NCBI GenBank assembly: GCA_029262975.1
Contig: JAJCYJ010000502.1
Span: forward strand, 1 to 6,639
Source of the DNA: Saprospiraceae bacterium
GTDB taxonomy: Bacteria; Bacteroidota; Bacteroidia; Chitinophagales; Saprospiraceae
DNA: 6,639 nt
Reading direction: 5' to 3'
Shown here: piece by piece, positions 6,034-6,639 of the stretch
Position numbering within the stretch: position 1 is the first letter of the stretch
Layout: the number at the start of each line of letters is the position of its first letter
Notes under the pieces: model-generated
The model's input: the letters and a program-made list of their open reading frames with translations, nothing else
The model's database searches: none
What the model was told of the DNA's origin: nothing
Made by a program: the position numbers and the translations under genes

Positions 6034-6639
6034 CTATAATTTTTTCTTTCCTACAAACAATATTGAAACTCCAATGAGAAAATTGAAATAGCGCAAATAC
6101 CATTTTTCACATAAGAAAATCAAATAGAGGATCTTGTTTAAAAATGAAACATCATATTTATCAAAATCCGACTTAGATTCGCTCAATTCGTGATTTGACT
6201 TTTTACTAAATCTTCTTAGCAGATAAACAATCGGAAAGAATAGAAAATTAAAGTAGCTCTTTTTCAAGATTTCACATTGATGAAGAGGAACCCTCTCTAT
6301 TAACTCTTTTAAAGTATATCGCCGAAAGTGTTGGTTGATAACATCATGTTCGCTCCATAGGCTCATCAAGGCAGGAACAGTCAGGACAACATGACCATTT
6401 GTCTTACAGACCCTGAATATTTCGGAAATAGCTAAATGATCATCCTCTACATGTTCTACTACATCAAAAGCACAAACGATATCAAATGAATCATCATGAA
6501 ATTCAAGATTGGTCACAGATTGACACAACATTTTCTCGTCTAATTCTTCTGCTACAAAGTTGACACATTCCATATTATATTCTATAGAAACAACTTCTCC
6601 AAAATTCTTTAGCATTTCTGAACTTCTGAAAGTAGCAGC
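6034..6639 (-). CDS. Class I SAM-dependent methyltransferase (Methyltransf_11 type), 5' end outside window
   Basis: The visible C-terminal 201 residues belong to a class I SAM methyltransferase. An ATG occurs at 6615-6613, but the frame continues without a stop to the window edge, reading AATFRSSEM. Translation from that ATG would lack the glycine-rich SAM motif I, so the true start lies beyond 6639. Numbered from that Met: FGEVVSIEYN (5-14) is strand 2 with acidic Glu12, DDSFDIVCAFDVVEHVED (41-58) is motif II/strand 4 with the typical D.VEH, HVVLTVPA (75-82) is strand 5, and HFRRYTLKEL (97-106) is a signature of a branch that, as I recall it, often sits near polyprenyl-glycan glycosyltransferases. 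Two hydrophobic stretches near the end (122-133; 159-188) suggest membrane association. The substrate is unknown. It converges on the + strand genes, so it belongs to a different transcript. Confidence 0.85.
   Translation of the reverse strand, partial: AATFRSSEMLKNFGEVVSIEYNMECVNFVAEELDEKMLCQSVTNLEFHDDSFDIVCAFDVVEHVEDDHLAISEIFRVCKTNGHVVLTVPALMSLWSEHDVINQHFRRYTLKELIERVPLHQCEILKKSYFNFLFFPIVYLLRRFSKKSNHELSESKSDFDKYDVSFLNKILYLIFLCEKWYLRYFNFLIGVSILFVGKKKL

Noticed and set aside
6015..6045. Possible terminator: AGGA/TCCT inverted pair followed by a T run
   Set aside because: The stem is only 4 bp with an 11-base loop, and the T run lies inside the end of the opposite-strand gene; too weak to call.
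1..6639. CRISPR arrays, tRNA/rRNA genes, insertion-sequence ends or phage genes
   Set aside because: No spaced direct repeats, cloverleaf sequence, transposase or terminal inverted repeats seen; nearly all of the window is coding for glycan enzymes.

Overview
The window is a compact, strongly AT-rich stretch of a surface-polysaccharide (O-antigen, capsule or exopolysaccharide type) gene cluster. It holds two co-directional genes on the + strand and, facing them, the 3' part of a gene on the - strand. None of the visible starts has a recognisable Shine-Dalgarno sequence; the bases before them are T- or A-rich. That, with the low GC, fits a Bacteroidota-like organism, but no taxonomic marker is present, so this is only a guess. 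An envelope-polysaccharide locus with a polytopic GT-C enzyme is compatible with any Gram-negative.

Layout. Positions 41-4288 (+) encode a 1415-residue multidomain protein. In order it has an FkbM-type methyltransferase domain, a beta-rich accessory (possibly glycan-binding) domain, a coiled coil, a short hydrophobic/amphipathic membrane-association segment, a second beta-rich domain, a GT2 (GT-A fold) glycosyltransferase and a GT4 (GT-B fold) glycosyltransferase. After a 14-base gap, 4303-5982 (+) encodes a 559-residue polytopic GT-C enzyme of the GT39/ArnT/RgtA-like superfamily, almost certainly cotranscribed. A 51-base convergent spacer follows. The complement of 6034-6639 encodes the C-terminal about 200 residues of a class I SAM-dependent methyltransferase (Methyltransf_11 type), whose start and SAM-binding glycine motif lie beyond the right edge.

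How the genes may work together. The large protein looks like a self-contained cytoplasmic-face glycan assembly enzyme: two glycosyltransferase domains that could build a glycan on a lipid carrier, plus a methyltransferase separated from them by a coiled coil and a membrane anchor. The order resembles, in one chain, the WbdD (methyltransferase/kinase, coiled coil, amphipathic helix) plus WbdA (multi-GT polymerase) pair that sets O-antigen chain length in E. coli O9a. The GT-C enzyme would add a sugar from a polyprenyl-phosphate donor on the periplasmic face. The opposite-strand methyltransferase may belong to a neighbouring lipid-carrier or glycan-modification operon. The donor sugars, the acceptor and the polymer cannot be read from this sequence.
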